A DNA stretch of 64,000 nt from Saccharina japonica (taxonomy: Eukaryota; Sar; Phaeophyceae; Laminariales; Laminariaceae). Position numbers and translations under genes: made by a program. Below the pieces are notes generated by a model. The model saw nothing but the letters and a program-made list of their open reading frames with translations. It had not been told where the DNA came from and searched no databases. The stretch is from NCBI GenBank assembly GCA_008828725.1, contig MEHQ01004095.1:1-64000 (forward strand). Reading direction: 5' to 3'. Each line of letters opens with the position of its first letter. The stretch's first letter is position 1. Positions 1-11,510 of this stretch are shown piece after piece.

Positions 1-561
1 TAATATACCGCTCATATTATGTTGTTCGTTGTTCGTACCGATACCTGTTCTAGTCGATATTCCGACTGTCAAGAACAACAATAATAATGAATGAAATGCG
101 TTGAAAAAAGTGACTCCGATTCCCTTGTTGGGACTAAGCAATGGGTTTCATTTTTTATGATAACACGCTTATTTAACGTACTCGTATTATACGTGAGACT
201 CAATCAAAAGCTAGAGACTCAATTTGACGAAAAGGTTGTTATATATAGGTTGAATTTGTCCATCTAGGTTGAATTTATCCAGACATACAGCTACCGGCTA
301 CCGGGCCCCTCATAACTCCTTCGTGACTCCTGACCCACTGCCATGCTGGCAGCAGGTCGCAGTGTCACAGCGCAAGCTGAACTGTGGCTGCTGGGAAGCA
401 AAAATGCGGAGGTTTCCTAGAGATTTTTACGATTTTTGTATATAGAGGACTGGGGGCGTAGCGTAATTTCGCCGGCCCAGTCCTATTACTTACCGCCAAA
501 ACGGCTCGCCGAAAGGACGTAATTACGTAATCCGACATCATTGATGGTATGTATATTGCCG
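1..561. other. Intergenic, nothing recognised
   Basis: No open frame with splice-consistent structure, RNA gene or repeat was recognised here. The stretch ends where a tRNA-like SINE head begins. Confidence 0.5.
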
Positions 562-881
562 GTCGCCCCGGTGGTCTAACTGGTAGCCACGAAGCTAGTT
601 GGGCCGGATGTCGAGGGTTCGATTCTCCCCATGGAGGTTTTTATTCTCAAATGACACCGTCGTCTGTCGAGAGCGCATATTATAGCGTGGGTAAGCAAAA
701 TTCGACGAGAAGAAGAGTTGACGAGGGAAGAAAGTGCTGAAATCTTCTCGCGATAAAAACGCAAGGCAAGAACCGTAGTGGGGGAGGAGGGAGAGGTGCC
801 TACTTTGTGACCCCGGATCTGAGTTACGATTAGGGAGGGGGAAAGACGGAAGTGCGAAGATAATAAATGGGATGGAAAAAA
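562..881 (+). mobile_element. tRNA-derived SINE, copy S1
   Basis: The head resembles a tRNA gene, with an A-box-like GTGGTCTAACTGG and a B-box-like GGTTCGATTC. A body follows that is shared with the other copies (GAGGGAAGAAAGTGCTGAA, then GATCTGAGTTACGA), and the 3' end is AAATGGGATGG followed by an A run. The same head-body-tail order recurs at 1680-2034 and, with insertions or a truncated head, near 8960, 9866, 14460 and 15370. Transcription would be by RNA polymerase III. It makes no protein and depends on LINE machinery. No clear target duplication was found. Confidence 0.7.
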
Positions 882-1679
882 TATATATACGAGTATATAT
901 ATAAAAAAGAAAGAAAGAAAAGTTCCCCGTCCTGGGAACGTTCTTTGTTCTGCTCTCTCCTCACTCCTCTGATGTATGTACGACGTATATACGAGTACGA
1001 GTTGCGCATTTATTTTCATTTGCACCGCCATCATTATAGTCACTCACGATCCGGCACCAAGCCACCTGGAGCCTTCGACCTACAACCTGTCCGTTCTCAT
1101 CGGCTATCTATCATACGCCTCACTACTATAACTACACTCGCACGACACGGTGAGAAGATAGGACCAAGCAACGTGTTTTCGACACGCATGCGTGATGCTT
1201 ATCCATCATGCTGCTCGATATCGAGGAAAATAAAGTCAGAGTGCAGAACCGTCGGGAATTGAGATACTTGAACACATTTTCAGGAGGAGTTCAAACAATC
1301 CCACTTCTCTTGTATTGGGGGCAACCCGGTGTGTAGTAGTTGCTATAGCCTCCAGTAGCGTTTACGCCTTAGCAGCTCACATGTATGTATGTTGTTTGCA
1401 AGTGCCCACAAAACAAAGAAGTCTCTTGACAAGAGACACTGGAACCACACCTGCCCAGTTTTTTTTTCCTGTGGACATTCCGTATTCTGCCCTACGTCGT
1501 AAGCTCCGAATTTCCCATAATCCATGATTTGGCAAAAATGGGCAATATGAGCTCTTGGTGCACCCCGTGAGTGTGCCAAAGCGACAGCAGTTTCCGGCCC
1601 TCCTTCGTGCGGACCTCTGCTGAAGTTTGAAATATGTGGTTCCAGTCGCTTGAATATGCGGTTCTCGTACTGTACCGAG

Positions 1680-2034
1680 TTTTTTTTTTTTTTCTTTCTG
1701 TCCATCCCATTTATTATCTTCGCCCTTCCTTTTCTCTCTCCTTCCTTACCTCCTCATTATTAGCCGTATCTCAGATCAGGGGTCACTAAGTAGGCTCCTC
1801 TCCCCCCTCCCCACTAAGGTACGTGCCTTGCATTTTTATCGCGAGAAGATTTTAGCACTTTCTTCCGTCGTCAACTCTCGTCGAATTGTGCTTACCTACG
1901 GTATAATATGCGCTCTCGACAGTCGGTATAACTTACGAGTAGTTGGTGCCAATAAAAATCTCCATACCGAGACTCGAACCCTAGACTTCCAACTCAACAG
2001 GCTTCGTGGTTACCTGCTGAACCACCGGGGCGAC
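1680..2034 (-). mobile_element. tRNA-derived SINE, copy S2
   Basis: Read on the minus strand, the head starts at 2034 with GTCGCCCCGGTGGTTCAG, has a B-box-like GGGTTCGAGTC, shares the GACGAAAGAAAGTGC-type body with S1 and ends in an A run at 1680-1693. It lies between the arms of the inverted-repeat element, so it is younger than that element or part of its spacer. It is the best-preserved full-length copy in the window. Confidence 0.7.
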
Positions 2035-2057
2035 CGACATTAGGCAAGTATTGTTTC

Positions 2058-2103
2058 TGCTGTAGAACGAGCACGAGGAATTCCTCGTGCTCGTTCTACA
2101 GCA
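2058..2103. repeat. 46-bp perfect palindrome
   Basis: Each half begins TGCTGTAGAACGAGCACG and the centre is GGAATTCC. There is no spacer, so the DNA could extrude as a cruciform. A diverged third half-copy (CCGTGCTCGTTCTA) lies just downstream near 2122. Confidence 0.9.
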
Positions 2104-2439
2104 TTAAAAAAATGCAAAAAATACCCCGTGCTCGTTCTAGGCAGTAGAAAAAATACTTGGATACAGTAGTACGAGAAACCGCATATTCAAGCGACTGGAA
2201 CCATATATTCAAACTTCAGCAAAGAGGTCCGCATCGAAGGAGGGCACGGAAACTGCTGTCGCTTTGGCACACTCACGGGGGTGCACCAATGAGCTCATAT
2301 TTGCCCATTTTTGCCAAATCATGGATCGATGGGAAACTTCGGAGCTTACGACGTAGGGCAGAATTACGGAATGTCCGACAGGAAAAAATGTGCGGGGTAG
2401 AGGTGGTTCCAGTGTCTCTTTGTCAAGAGATTTGGTAAA

Positions 2440-5400
2440 AACGTTTTCTTTTGGTGGGGCATTGCAGCACAGGTGAGCTTTGAACACGACCACGGAGGAT
2501 CTTATCCACCCCCCATCCCCGGGTTTCCACTTGACTCTAATCTCTAAATAACTGTTTTATCGGAATACCCTGGAATACCTGGTATAATTTCCCGCCTCTA
2601 TTTTGACACGCTGCGTTTGCACCTTCGGCTGGTTCGTGCCTTAGCGCCTTACTTATAGCAGAGAGCGGGTGGTGACCCAAAGTGTTTCATCCACAGCAGC
2701 TGCAAGCAGCTTGTGATTCTCTTCAGATTGGCCTTTGTCAGGTTCTCAACAGAAAACTGCAGCAAGCAGTGGTCAAAATTGGTCGTTTTTATTTTTCAAT
2801 CAGGGTATATGCGAGTACGTACACAAAAGGAGACAAACGGTAACCCCCCACCGAACGTTTGCAAATTACTTGCCGATAGCTACGCCTCCTCACGGGAAAA
2901 CCACAGCGCGCCAAATTGAGGGACACTCCTGACGGGGTGTGTAAGGGCGTCGGGTACGCCAGGCAGCAGTCGTAGGCAGCGAGGAACGACTCATGAGCTG
3001 TTTACGTGAACTCGAACTTGCGAATCAGCAGCACAAAAAACTCCAAAAATCGCATACTTATATTGTTTTTACCCGCGGGGGTCTACAGCAAGCAGTAGTA
3101 CGATGGCTACATCATCGATGTACAAGCGGCTTTCGCCAAAAGTTTGCTGTCCTCCAGGCCGGTATTTTCATTGTTAAAGGGACGTACGCGAGCAAGCTTC
3201 TGAAAATAAAACTATTAATAATAAGTTCCCGTGAGAGGTAATAAGTTATTGGGCCCAAGAAATGGCAAAAACTACGTATTCTTGCTTATTTACTGTAGTA
3301 GCAGCATGTTTTCTTATTTGTAGCATGATTTCTGACTTTCGGCAATACTGATCTTGTCTGCAAACCCCATACTCTATTTCCAAGTCGTTTGTATATTTTG
3401 GTGGAACTCCCACGCGCGCCTACTCAACAACATATTTCTGAGAGGTCCTCCTTGGCCTTAACCCCTTGAGGGGACAAACTACTTGGCATTAGCGTTGGGA
3501 TTTTTTTTCAGTTCTGAATGGGTTCAGGTACCGGTATGCTTCAACCATTTTGTTGAAGCTACAGCTGGTATGAACCCGCCAACAAGAAACACATACATTA
3601 TTACAGCAGTAGTAGCAAGCTTCGTACACGCCGTCCTTGGACAACCTTGAGCATAGATAGGCTATGATATACAGCAGTTAGTATATAGGATTTAGTGTAT
3701 TATAGCGCTCGCCGCTGAGCACGGTTGACTATTAATACTAATAATTATCCAATTTTCTTGCTGCCCCTGAAAAAAAAATGAGCCTTGTTTGTGTATTATT
3801 CGAGTAGGTTATTTCTTACTCATCGGGCTATACTATGGTATGCTACGGTAGGTCACCATTCGTGTTTCTAAAAAAGCGTGGCCTGCACTCTTCTTGGCCC
3901 AGTTTATTATTAAAAGTTTACGTACATAGTCTCATTGGGGTGCAAATTGTTATTACTGGTACATACGACGTACTATTTTTAGGAATGACAGAGCATCACC
4001 CGTCAGCCGACTTGCGAGCACCTAGCGACTACATTTGGCTGAAGGTAATTCAGTCGCTCGCGCCCCGCAGTGGGTACTACCTGGTATGTCTTTGAATGCC
4101 ATGCTTCCCCCCCCGTCTGTCTTTCTACCCGCAGCAGCAGTAGTCTAAACTCCGGGTCGCCGTGCCTTCGCCCTGGAGTCAATACCATCGTGCTCTTTGC
4201 TCGAATTGTTTCACCAGCATGTCTGCACCACCCCACACGTGTAGGCTAGGCTCCAGTACGTTTTTACCTCGTTCGACAGTCTTGTTTTTCGGTACGGTAT
4301 ATATATATTAAAAAAAAACTCATGATTTGTTGTTCAAAACAGAGGTCGTAACCTACCACAAATCACCGTGGGCGTACGTGCGTGCTTTCTGACTTATCAG
4401 GCGATGGCCCCCGACAAGCGGCACATCTACAACAGCAGCTCATAGGCATGGCGAGTGAGCTGCTTCAGCCAGGACGTCCATCTAGCTGACGGTTGGCATG
4501 CTGAAGAAGATAACGGTGCTTGGAAATTGGAACCCGGCGGCGGCGTGTGCGTCTATTTTACCGGCCCCAGCAACAGCCGCGCTGGCGACCCGAACCAGGG
4601 TTTACCCCTCACGGAATCAACCCGAAGTCGTTTTGGGTCTACGGAAGCGCGAATATTACTGTTGCCGGGGGAGAGGAATTCAAGATGCTGCTCGTTGGCA
4701 AAAGTCCCAGCCGGTGGACGCCCGTGTATCTTGGCGAGCACCGCTTTGCAAACAAGAGCCTTGGCGGCAAATGCCAAGAAGAGTTGAATTTGCTCGACTG
4801 AATCCCTGGATCCATGTGCAACGTCTAGGGCACAGCAGACATGCATGCATATCATGTGGTTCGATGCAGGTGTGTTGGTTATAAAGGGGCGGGAGTACGT
4901 GTTCCTGCTTTGGTGTTTTTAGTGGTGAAGGAATCGAGACATCTACCACGATGATAGCGGTTAACAGGGGATGGTTCGGTTCATTCGCATCGCGGGTGGT
5001 TGCGATACTTTTTTTGCCTTCGAGTTCACTAAGGTTATTCATAGCGGCTGCATGTGTGGTATACGTGTTGAACGACGTAGACGAGTGTCGCGGAGCCGAA
5101 AATGTCGGCTCTGACGCGTTGAACTCGACTTTGTACTCGTAGTTGTTTTTTTTTTCTCGCGTTTGTTTATTGTAGCCAACAAACTCTGGGATGTTGTTCT
5201 TCTCTCTCTGTATTCTGTAAAGAAAACGGCTTTTCTCACCCTGTACTCTTTTCCTTTAGAGGTCAGCTGAAACGTCTGGGGACGTTTGGGTACACGCAAC
5301 AATTGCAGCCGTCGCCCTGTTTGCCATTCGGTTGTGCAGTTTTTTGCGTTCTCTGTACGACTTATTTCGCCCTCTCTTGTTCCCCTTTCGAGATTGGCGG

Positions 5401-7074
5401 AATAGTTCGTAACTCTTTTCGTGCGCCCTCCTTTCGAGGTTTTCTTTCTCTCTCATTTCCCCTTCGGGAACGGTGAAAACATTCGCAACGCCTTTTTTTT
5501 TTGTCTTCTTACGCCTTCTCCTTCGCTTAGGGTATACGTAGGCAGAGTAAGTGTTTTTCTTGATGAACACGCTGACGAACGGGTTGCCCACATTTGTTTT
5601 GTATCATTCACGGTGTTGTTTCTATCTTCCTTCTCCGCCTTGCCTACTCTTGTCCACCGGCCGAAGTGACAACTTTCATTCCTCAGCCACCAGTTGTGCA
5701 GTCGGTAACGGGCGAACGGATAGATAGGCTCATTAAGACCCCCACCTTCTTTCGCGCGTGTTTGCATAGATAGGCCGAGGCGATGTCGGCCCATTTAAAA
5801 CGTTTTGGTGTCAATTCTCACGCGCTCAGTGTAGGCCGAAATCCAGCGCGTATCCATCGATGTTCGTCCTTCGTATCGCGAGACGGACCGTTTACAGTTT
5901 TTCCTTCCCACATGTCTACTGTATATCCCTGGGCTCTCCTTACTGTGAGAGTGAGCTTGCGTCGCACATCTGCGTGTTTTATCGCACTATTCTCGTGCCT
6001 TTGCCTTAAGGTCGGGTAGATACCCCTTCAAGTGTTTTCCTATCAGAAGTCGACGAACCGTGAACTGCTTGACTAACCATATACAGATCATGTCCCTGTT
6101 AGCTCTACGAGCGACATCGGCATCGCTCTTTTGAGTACTACTACTGCCATCCGCTTTTAGTTTCCCGGCGATTCTAGCTTGTCCTTTTTCCCTTCGCGCG
6201 TACTGGTATGTCGGGGCGTTTGTTTGTCTGTTCACCTTTGCATTACAAGTTTAGAGGTGTGGGGGTGGGTGACGAAGCTTCACATCCTCGATCCAATTCT
6301 CCGAATTCTCCGGGTGGACGTGATTCCCTCATTATGTTCTATCATCTACATATACGGTCATGTATAGAGTGGGCTAGTGATATGGTGTCCCCTATAGCGG
6401 CCGTATGATACATGCAGTAAACTAAATACTGTCGATCATGTCCTAGTGTGGAAATCAGTTTTACACCGAGTCTCACGAGCGGCTGATATTGTCGTATTGC
6501 CCTGGAAAGCGTATGGAGACCTTGATGACTTGATAACACGAGAGACGTATTAAGCGTACTACAGCACGTACTACCGTACGGTACTTGCAAAATCTGCTTG
6601 TATATGCGGGAGGAATTGGGGGCGAGGCTTTCAGCCGATTTTTACCTGTTCAACCATATCATCGAATACGTAGCCCATTTGATAATGCGTCGCTGCTCCC
6701 TCACAAGGATATTCGAGTGTCTGCAGCTACCATACATCGCCGGACCAATCGGTACTTTTATTTCACTCTCACGTGCAGCACACATCGTTAATTATTAAGG
6801 TTGCCGAATCTGTGGTGTGCTCCCATCCAACCAAAAAACAAAGTACCACACTGGGGAACAGCACGCCAATACGTATCATTGGCGCTGCACTACATTGATA
6901 TACCTGGTATATAGAGTAAAAGTGTCCCCTCACTCTGTACCTGGGCCAGGAACCACTCGTCCGTTCTATCTGAAGACACTACTGAAAGGGCAAGACAAGT
7001 AAGAATCCAAGCGCACGACGTAAAGCAACCGCGTGTGAGTTATCCGGGCATCTCCAGAGATGAACTTCATATTC
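2440..7074. other. Intergenic, no convincing gene
   Basis: Many short frames are open but none joins others through phase-consistent splice sites. At 3468-3500 there is a fragment related to the TTAACCC MITE (TTAACCCCTTGAGGGGACAA). Around 4480-4800 a GC-richer stretch is open in more than one plus frame; its translation matches nothing I recognise. TA-delimited motifs (TATTAATA at 3213 and 3730; TACCTGGTA near 2576, 4078 and 6900) are scattered through it. Confidence 0.5.
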
Positions 7075-7499
7075 ACATATATATGCACGACAGGCCCGAC
7101 CTTCCCTGTTAGCAATCCAGATGGGTGAAAGAGAGATACAAGATAAAACAGATAAACAAACAAATACACAAAGAAAAGACAAAAACAATAAAGGAAGAAG
7201 CGATATATTTTTTTTAACTACAGGCAAAGTGTCGTGCGCCCCCTGGAGATGTGACAGACAATATGAAGAATGAAAAAACATAGGGGAAAAAACGTAACCA
7301 GAGGGAGGCTGAGAACGAAAGGGAAGGACAGGCCACCGAGGCACAACACCTGCTGTTTCACTCGTAGCATCCTCCAGGCAGCCAAGGTAGTTTTTTGTAC
7401 CGGTAGTACGGACAGGTTTTACCAATTATTAATAGTCGGTCTGGTACCTTACTATTAATACCCTGTCTGCCGTCTCCTTCCTGCTTTCGTTGACGAGGT

Positions 7500-7540
7500 T
7501 TCCGTACGAGCGTTGCCCCCCCCCCCCCCCCCCCCCCCAT
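7500..7540. repeat. Poly-C run
   Basis: An uninterrupted C run of more than 25 bases inside the R1 repeat. Other C runs lie near 22979, 28881 and 32101. Such runs are error-prone for sequencing. Confidence 0.9.
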
Positions 7541-7952
7541 TCCCTTGGGCGCCGCCCATATACAGCGGATGTGTGGCGCTTCCTACTCAATCCCGCCTCA
7601 TCTTTGCGCCAAACACGAAAGACAAAGAAAGGGAGGAGGAAACAACAAAAACAAAAATGGATACCAGTACGTAACTAAACAACTAACTGAAGAAAACCTA
7701 AGATACGGAAGGACAGAAAACAAAGGCAAAAAGCGACCACGACAAAAAAAAAGTGAGAGGAGGTCGTGCGTCGCTGTCGTGTCCCCCTGGAGGAGCTGCG
7801 ACGGGCAATACACCAAGCAAAGAAAACACATGCAAACCCCCGAGGAAAAATACGGAGAATGAAAACAAAAAAACAGGCTCGCCATCCACCAAACCTATAT
7901 CGGTCGCCCCGGTAGACTGTAGTGGTCAGCTTCAAAGGCTGCTACTACTACG

Positions 7953-8600
7953 TGTGTGTGTTCTTCACATTAAACCTTCCTTTCTACCCGTCGACATCCA
8001 GCACACCCAGTGTCCGTGCCGATTCTTCATCCTAAAAAGGTACCAGTTCTGTGGTCACAAAACTACGACACAGAGATACTACGCTCAGCGCAGTAAGCAG
8101 AGCAGACAATGCAATGCCATATACGACAGGCAAGACCTCCCCTGCTAGCAATCAAGGTGCATGCAAGAAAAAAAAAAAAAAAAAAAAAAGGAAAAAAGCG
8201 AAAAGGAAAAAATAATAAAAAGGAAATACTGCTGTATACTGAAGCAAATCAACAATCAAGCAACCAAACAAAAAGCATGACAAAATAAATTAAACCTTCC
8301 TTTCTACCCGTCGACATCCAGCACACCCAGTGTCCGTGCCGATTCTTCATCCTAAAAAGGTACCAGTTCTGTGGTCACAAAACTACGACACAGAGATACT
8401 ACGCTCAGCGCAGTAAGCAGAGCAGACAATGCAATGCCATATACGACAGGCAAGACCTACCCTGCTAGCAATCAAGGTGCATGCAAGAGAAAAAAAGAAA
8501 AAAAAAAAAGGAAAAAAGCGAAAAGGAAAAAATAATAAAAAGGAAATACTGCTGTATACTGAAGCAAATCAACAATCAAGCAACCAAACAAAAAGCATGA
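7953..8600 (+). repeat. Two tandem units of about 316 bp inside R1
   Basis: The block from AAACCTTCCTTTCTACCCG to the A-rich tail is present at about 7970-8285 and again at 8290-8600, nearly identical except for A-run length. The inverted copy at 13385-14280 has a single unit, so the duplication is recent and specific to this copy. Confidence 0.8.
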
Positions 8601-8959
8601 CAAAATAAAAGAAAGAAAATGTCGTGCTTCTCCCAGAGGAGATGCGACCTCCAATAAAAAACCAAATGAAATGAAACGAAATGAAATGGACCGAAACAGC
8701 GCCAACAGAGCAAGACTAAGAACGACAGGAAAGGAAAGCCAGCCGGAGCACACCAAAGGCACCTTCCAGCCAGCCGAGGCAGGTTTTTGCCCGTAGTACA
8801 GGCAGGTTCTACCAGCTAGTCGGTCTGGTACCTACTTTGTTTGCCGTCTCTTTCCTGCTTCCTTCCGCCGTGGTTTCCCTACGACCCCCCCCCACCCTCC
8901 GTCTCCATTCCCTTGGGCGCCACCCATACAACGGGTACGTAGCATTGATTGGTAAAAAA

Positions 8960-9490
8960 AGAAAAAGGAACCGATTGCTGAGAGCGCCTTCGTGGCGTGG
9001 GTAGGCGGAATCCGACGCAAGTCGACGAGGGAAGAAAGTGCTGAAGTCTTCTCGCGATAGAAATGCAAGGCACGTACCGTAGTGGGGAGGGGGGAGAAGA
9101 GCCTACAGTAATACCGGCCCGCTCACAAGAAAGGAACTCACAAGAAAGTCAGCCTGAAAAATTACAAAAATTAAGGAAGCTCTCAACCTATTAATAGTCA
9201 GTGCATAATAAGCATTCAGAATGTGACCCCTTCCTGTGGCTGGCCGGGGCCCAAGCCGCCATTCATTGTGCAGTACTAAGGAAAACGTCTTTTCGGGGAC
9301 CAAAATAAGAAAGCGCAACACAAGAAAGTGTGCTTTCGCGCTCGCTCAGATTAAGAAAGTCAGCCTGAGCCCGATTTCAGGCTTCGAGGGCCGGTACTGT
9401 ACTTAGTGATCCCGGATCTGAGTTACGACTAGAGAGGGAGAGAGAAAAGAAGGGCGAAGATAGTAAATGGGATGGCAAAAAAAAAAACAG
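8960..9490 (+). mobile_element. SINE copy S3, interrupted
   Basis: The SINE body (GACGAGGGAAGAAAGTGCTG) starts near 9000 and its tail (GGATCTGAGTTACGA to AAATGGGATGG plus A run) ends near 9490. Between the two lies a 297-bp insertion at 9107-9403. The tRNA-like head is missing or replaced. The same interrupted copy is present in the second segment at about 14460-14987 (S4), so the insertion predates the duplication. Confidence 0.65.
9107..9403. mobile_element. Small TIR insertion inside SINE S3
   Basis: The ends are ACAGTAATACCGGCCC and GGGCCGGTACTGT, an imperfect inverted repeat of about 13 bp. Inside, AAGAAAGTCAGCCTGA occurs near both ends. The flanking SINE sequence suggests a short duplicated TAC, but the exact target duplication is uncertain. 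It encodes no protein, so it is a MITE-type element of unassigned superfamily. A copy at about 14604-14900 is in the second segment. Confidence 0.55.
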
Positions 9491-9865
9491 GCAGGCAGTA
9501 GCTCCGCCGAGACCGGTCGGTGGAGAACGCCATGCAATTCATTAATCTCCGCGTTTATACTCCACCTCTTTCCAGTTCGTAGCAGAATTTCCGAGGCCTT
9601 TCTCCAAGCCCATCGCGGGGATGGGGCAGCCTTCTTACATCCACTGCACTCTTGTTCCGATATCTTGAATCCCCTTGGTACCCGCGTGTGCTTCCATGTA
9701 CCATATTAGACAGCAACAAGACTACTTTCATATCACAGGGATTAATAACGAGAGGCAAATAAACAAAAAAATGGTCCCCCGTAACACATAAACATCATAC
9801 CAAGGGCTACCGGGTTGTTATTAATATTAAAGGATGGATTGGGATGGATCGTATATACTTTTGTT

Positions 9866-10277
9866 TTCCTTTTTTTTCCCATCCCATTTATTATCTTCGC
9901 ACTTAACCCTTTTAGAACTGCAGTCCCGTTTTCGGGACAAACCACTCTAATTCTAAGTAATTTGTCCCCAAAACGGGACTGCAGTTCTAAAAGGGTTAAC
10001 TCAGATCCGGGGTCAAAACGTAGGCTCCTCTCCCTCCCCCCCCCACTACGGTCCTTGCCTTGATTTTTATCGCACAGAGGGTTCAGCTTTCCCAACGCTT
10101 GTCGATTTTCATCGAATTTTGCTGACTCATGCTCTCGAGCTTTCCGCTAGTCAAGGTATTTTTTGCGAGAAAAATCCCTATTATATAATACGAGCATGCA
10201 CTCGGGGGAGCTCGAACTCACGACCTTGACTCTAACAGGATTGATATTCACCTGTTATTCCACCGGGGACGCCGTAC
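9866..10277 (-). mobile_element. SINE copy S5 with a MITE inside
   Basis: On the minus strand the head starts near 10277 (GGCGTCCCCGGTGGAATAAC), has a B-box-like GAGTTCGAGCTCC, and runs to the AAATGGGATGGG tail near 9866. A short palindromic MITE interrupts it at 9905-10001. The duplicate is at about 15360-15775 (S6). Confidence 0.65.
9905..10001. mobile_element. piggyBac-like MITE with TTAA ends
   Basis: It starts TTAACCCTTTTAGAACTGCA and ends with the inverted match running into GGGTTAA, with arms of over 30 bp. The TTAA on each side plus a CCC start is the pattern of piggyBac-superfamily elements (established knowledge); assignment here is by ends only. It sits inside SINE S5, so it is younger. 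The second copy is at about 15400-15497. Related fragments are near 3468, 45300, 45968 and 53560. Confidence 0.6.
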
Positions 10278-10493
10278 GTATAGTACATATCATACATACA
10301 TACATACGGTACCACCATTTTCTTCTCGGATGCCAGGTAAAATAAGCGGTAATCTCCCCTCTACGGTACGCCCGAGTTCTTTTCAGGGATGCTTCGTCAT
10401 TCATCTCAACAAGGTCACGTCGTATATATCACCATCAAAACAAACGAACAAGCGTCGTCCGTCTCTCCTTTGTCGCTTCATTGACCTCCATCC

Positions 10494-10611
10494 ATGACAT
10501 CCGAAGAATCGAAGAAATCAAAGACGGTCGCTGGAGGAGGGAGAGAAGGCCACCATCAGCAACAACAACAACAACAACAACAACAACAGGAGGAGGAGGA
10601 GGAGACTCCCT
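10494..10611 (+). CDS. Duplicate (orphan) first exon of the GMC oxidoreductase gene
   Basis: ATG opens a 39-codon exon that ends one base into a codon at a strong donor (T|GTAAGTG). It encodes a hydrophilic leader, MTSEESKKSKTVAGGG, followed by a short stretch ending in HH, then 11 Gln and 5 Glu. The same exon at 15998-16106 has 7 Gln and 6 Glu and is closer to the catalytic exon. Both copies keep the frame. As drawn, this copy has a second exon 1 between it and exon 2, so it is a spare or alternative promoter-plus-exon, a relic of tandem duplication, or an allelic copy assembled in series. Confidence 0.65.
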
Positions 10612-11146
10612 GTAAGTGTGCTTTTGGAGGCGTACTATCTATCTATCTATGTTCTAGCATTACTGGGTAGGTCGTCTAGACTGGTGAAGTGTAGAACGGC
10701 TGGTTGCTTCTTCCAATCAATGCGTAAGCAGTCTTCACTAGCATGAATACATTATACTATTAATAATACCTACATACATCGTACCGTCGAAACAACGAAC
10801 GATTTGATGTAAAGAACACACACACACTTTTGCGCGTATTTCCCCACCTAGAACCCCAAAAAAATAGAGAATCAGCCTTTCTCAGCTTTTCCCATTTTTT
10901 TTTTATTTGTTTCCCCTATTTCCTCATTCCAGGCGAAAAGGTGTACTTTTTGGGGGGGACAGAAAATATCATCCCCGGGTGGCCTCCGCTCCTCGCCAAA
11001 ACGTATAGTATGATAGGTAGTGTTCGCAGTAGAACGTCACACGTGTTTACGCAACATAATCGGCGGCGTTTAAAAAACAATACGGGGGGAGGATTCCATT
11101 TTATATGGAGACGTTATTAGCCCTCGGGGGTAGGGGACGTGAATAA

Positions 11147-11510
11147 TTTCCTGTTAAGGCATTAGTCTGTTGGGCTACTGGTAAAATGTTAACCGATTGC
11201 CTACCCAATCTATGCCTTATAACACCCTCCCCCCCTGGAACGGACCGGATATACGGGTCGACGCGTGTGACTATTAATAGCACACGGTTCCTGTTTATGG
11301 GGATCCACAGAAGAAGTGTTTTCAGATTCTTGACATGAGGAAATTCGCTTTTCTTTTAAAAGCGTTTTCATGGTGGTCGTGAGGTTCGAACTCACGACCA
11401 CTGCAACCCATGTCCTGCCGTCGACGCCATTTGTTAAGGCATTAGTCTGTTGGGCTACGAGTACTGGTAAAAGGTTAACCGATTACCTACCCAACCTAAG
11501 CCTTGTAAAA
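11147..11510 (-). repeat. Paired tRNA-like repeat units
   Basis: An 80-bp block with AAGGCATTAGTCTGTTGGGC occurs at about 11151-11220 and again at 11424-11505. Between them at 11360-11400 is a hairpin GTGGTCGTGAG-GTTCGAA-CTCACGACCAC resembling a tRNA T-arm or B box. On the minus strand the order looks like a degraded second SINE type. It is present in the other segment at about 16640-16985. Confidence 0.4.

Larger units (their letters stand above)
1416..2437. repeat. Inverted-repeat (foldback-like) element, arms of about 270 bp
   Basis: The stretch 1416-1679 reappears as its reverse complement at about 2165-2437 (for example GTGGTTCCAGTGTCTCTT in the right arm). The spacer holds a SINE and a 46-bp palindrome. 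Long diverged arms around a short spacer suggest a foldback or TIR-type transposon remnant into which the SINE later inserted. No transposase is encoded. Outer ends and target duplication could not be fixed by eye. Confidence 0.6.
7075..8790 (+). repeat. Dispersed repeat family R1: a diverged copy, then a well-preserved copy
   Basis: The family order, read here on plus, has four parts. First is a start next to a GT run (GTGTTCTTCACATTAAACC). Second is a block with CCGTCGACATCCAGCACACC and GACACAGAGATACTAC. Third is an A-rich stretch with a hairpin module GTCGTG...CGAC. Last is a C-rich end containing CATTCCCTTGGGCGCCACCC. A diverged partial copy fills about 7075-7545 and a closer copy 7545-8790. 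No reading frame is conserved, so it is non-autonomous; class unknown. Related pieces lie at 13385-14280, 18590-18952, 21170-21640, 30223-30345, 40118-40290 and 42535-42605. Confidence 0.6.

Noticed and set aside
562-640. Functional tRNA gene at the SINE head
   Set aside because: Box-like motifs are present, but the acceptor stem does not pair and the sequence continues into a repeated body with an A tail.
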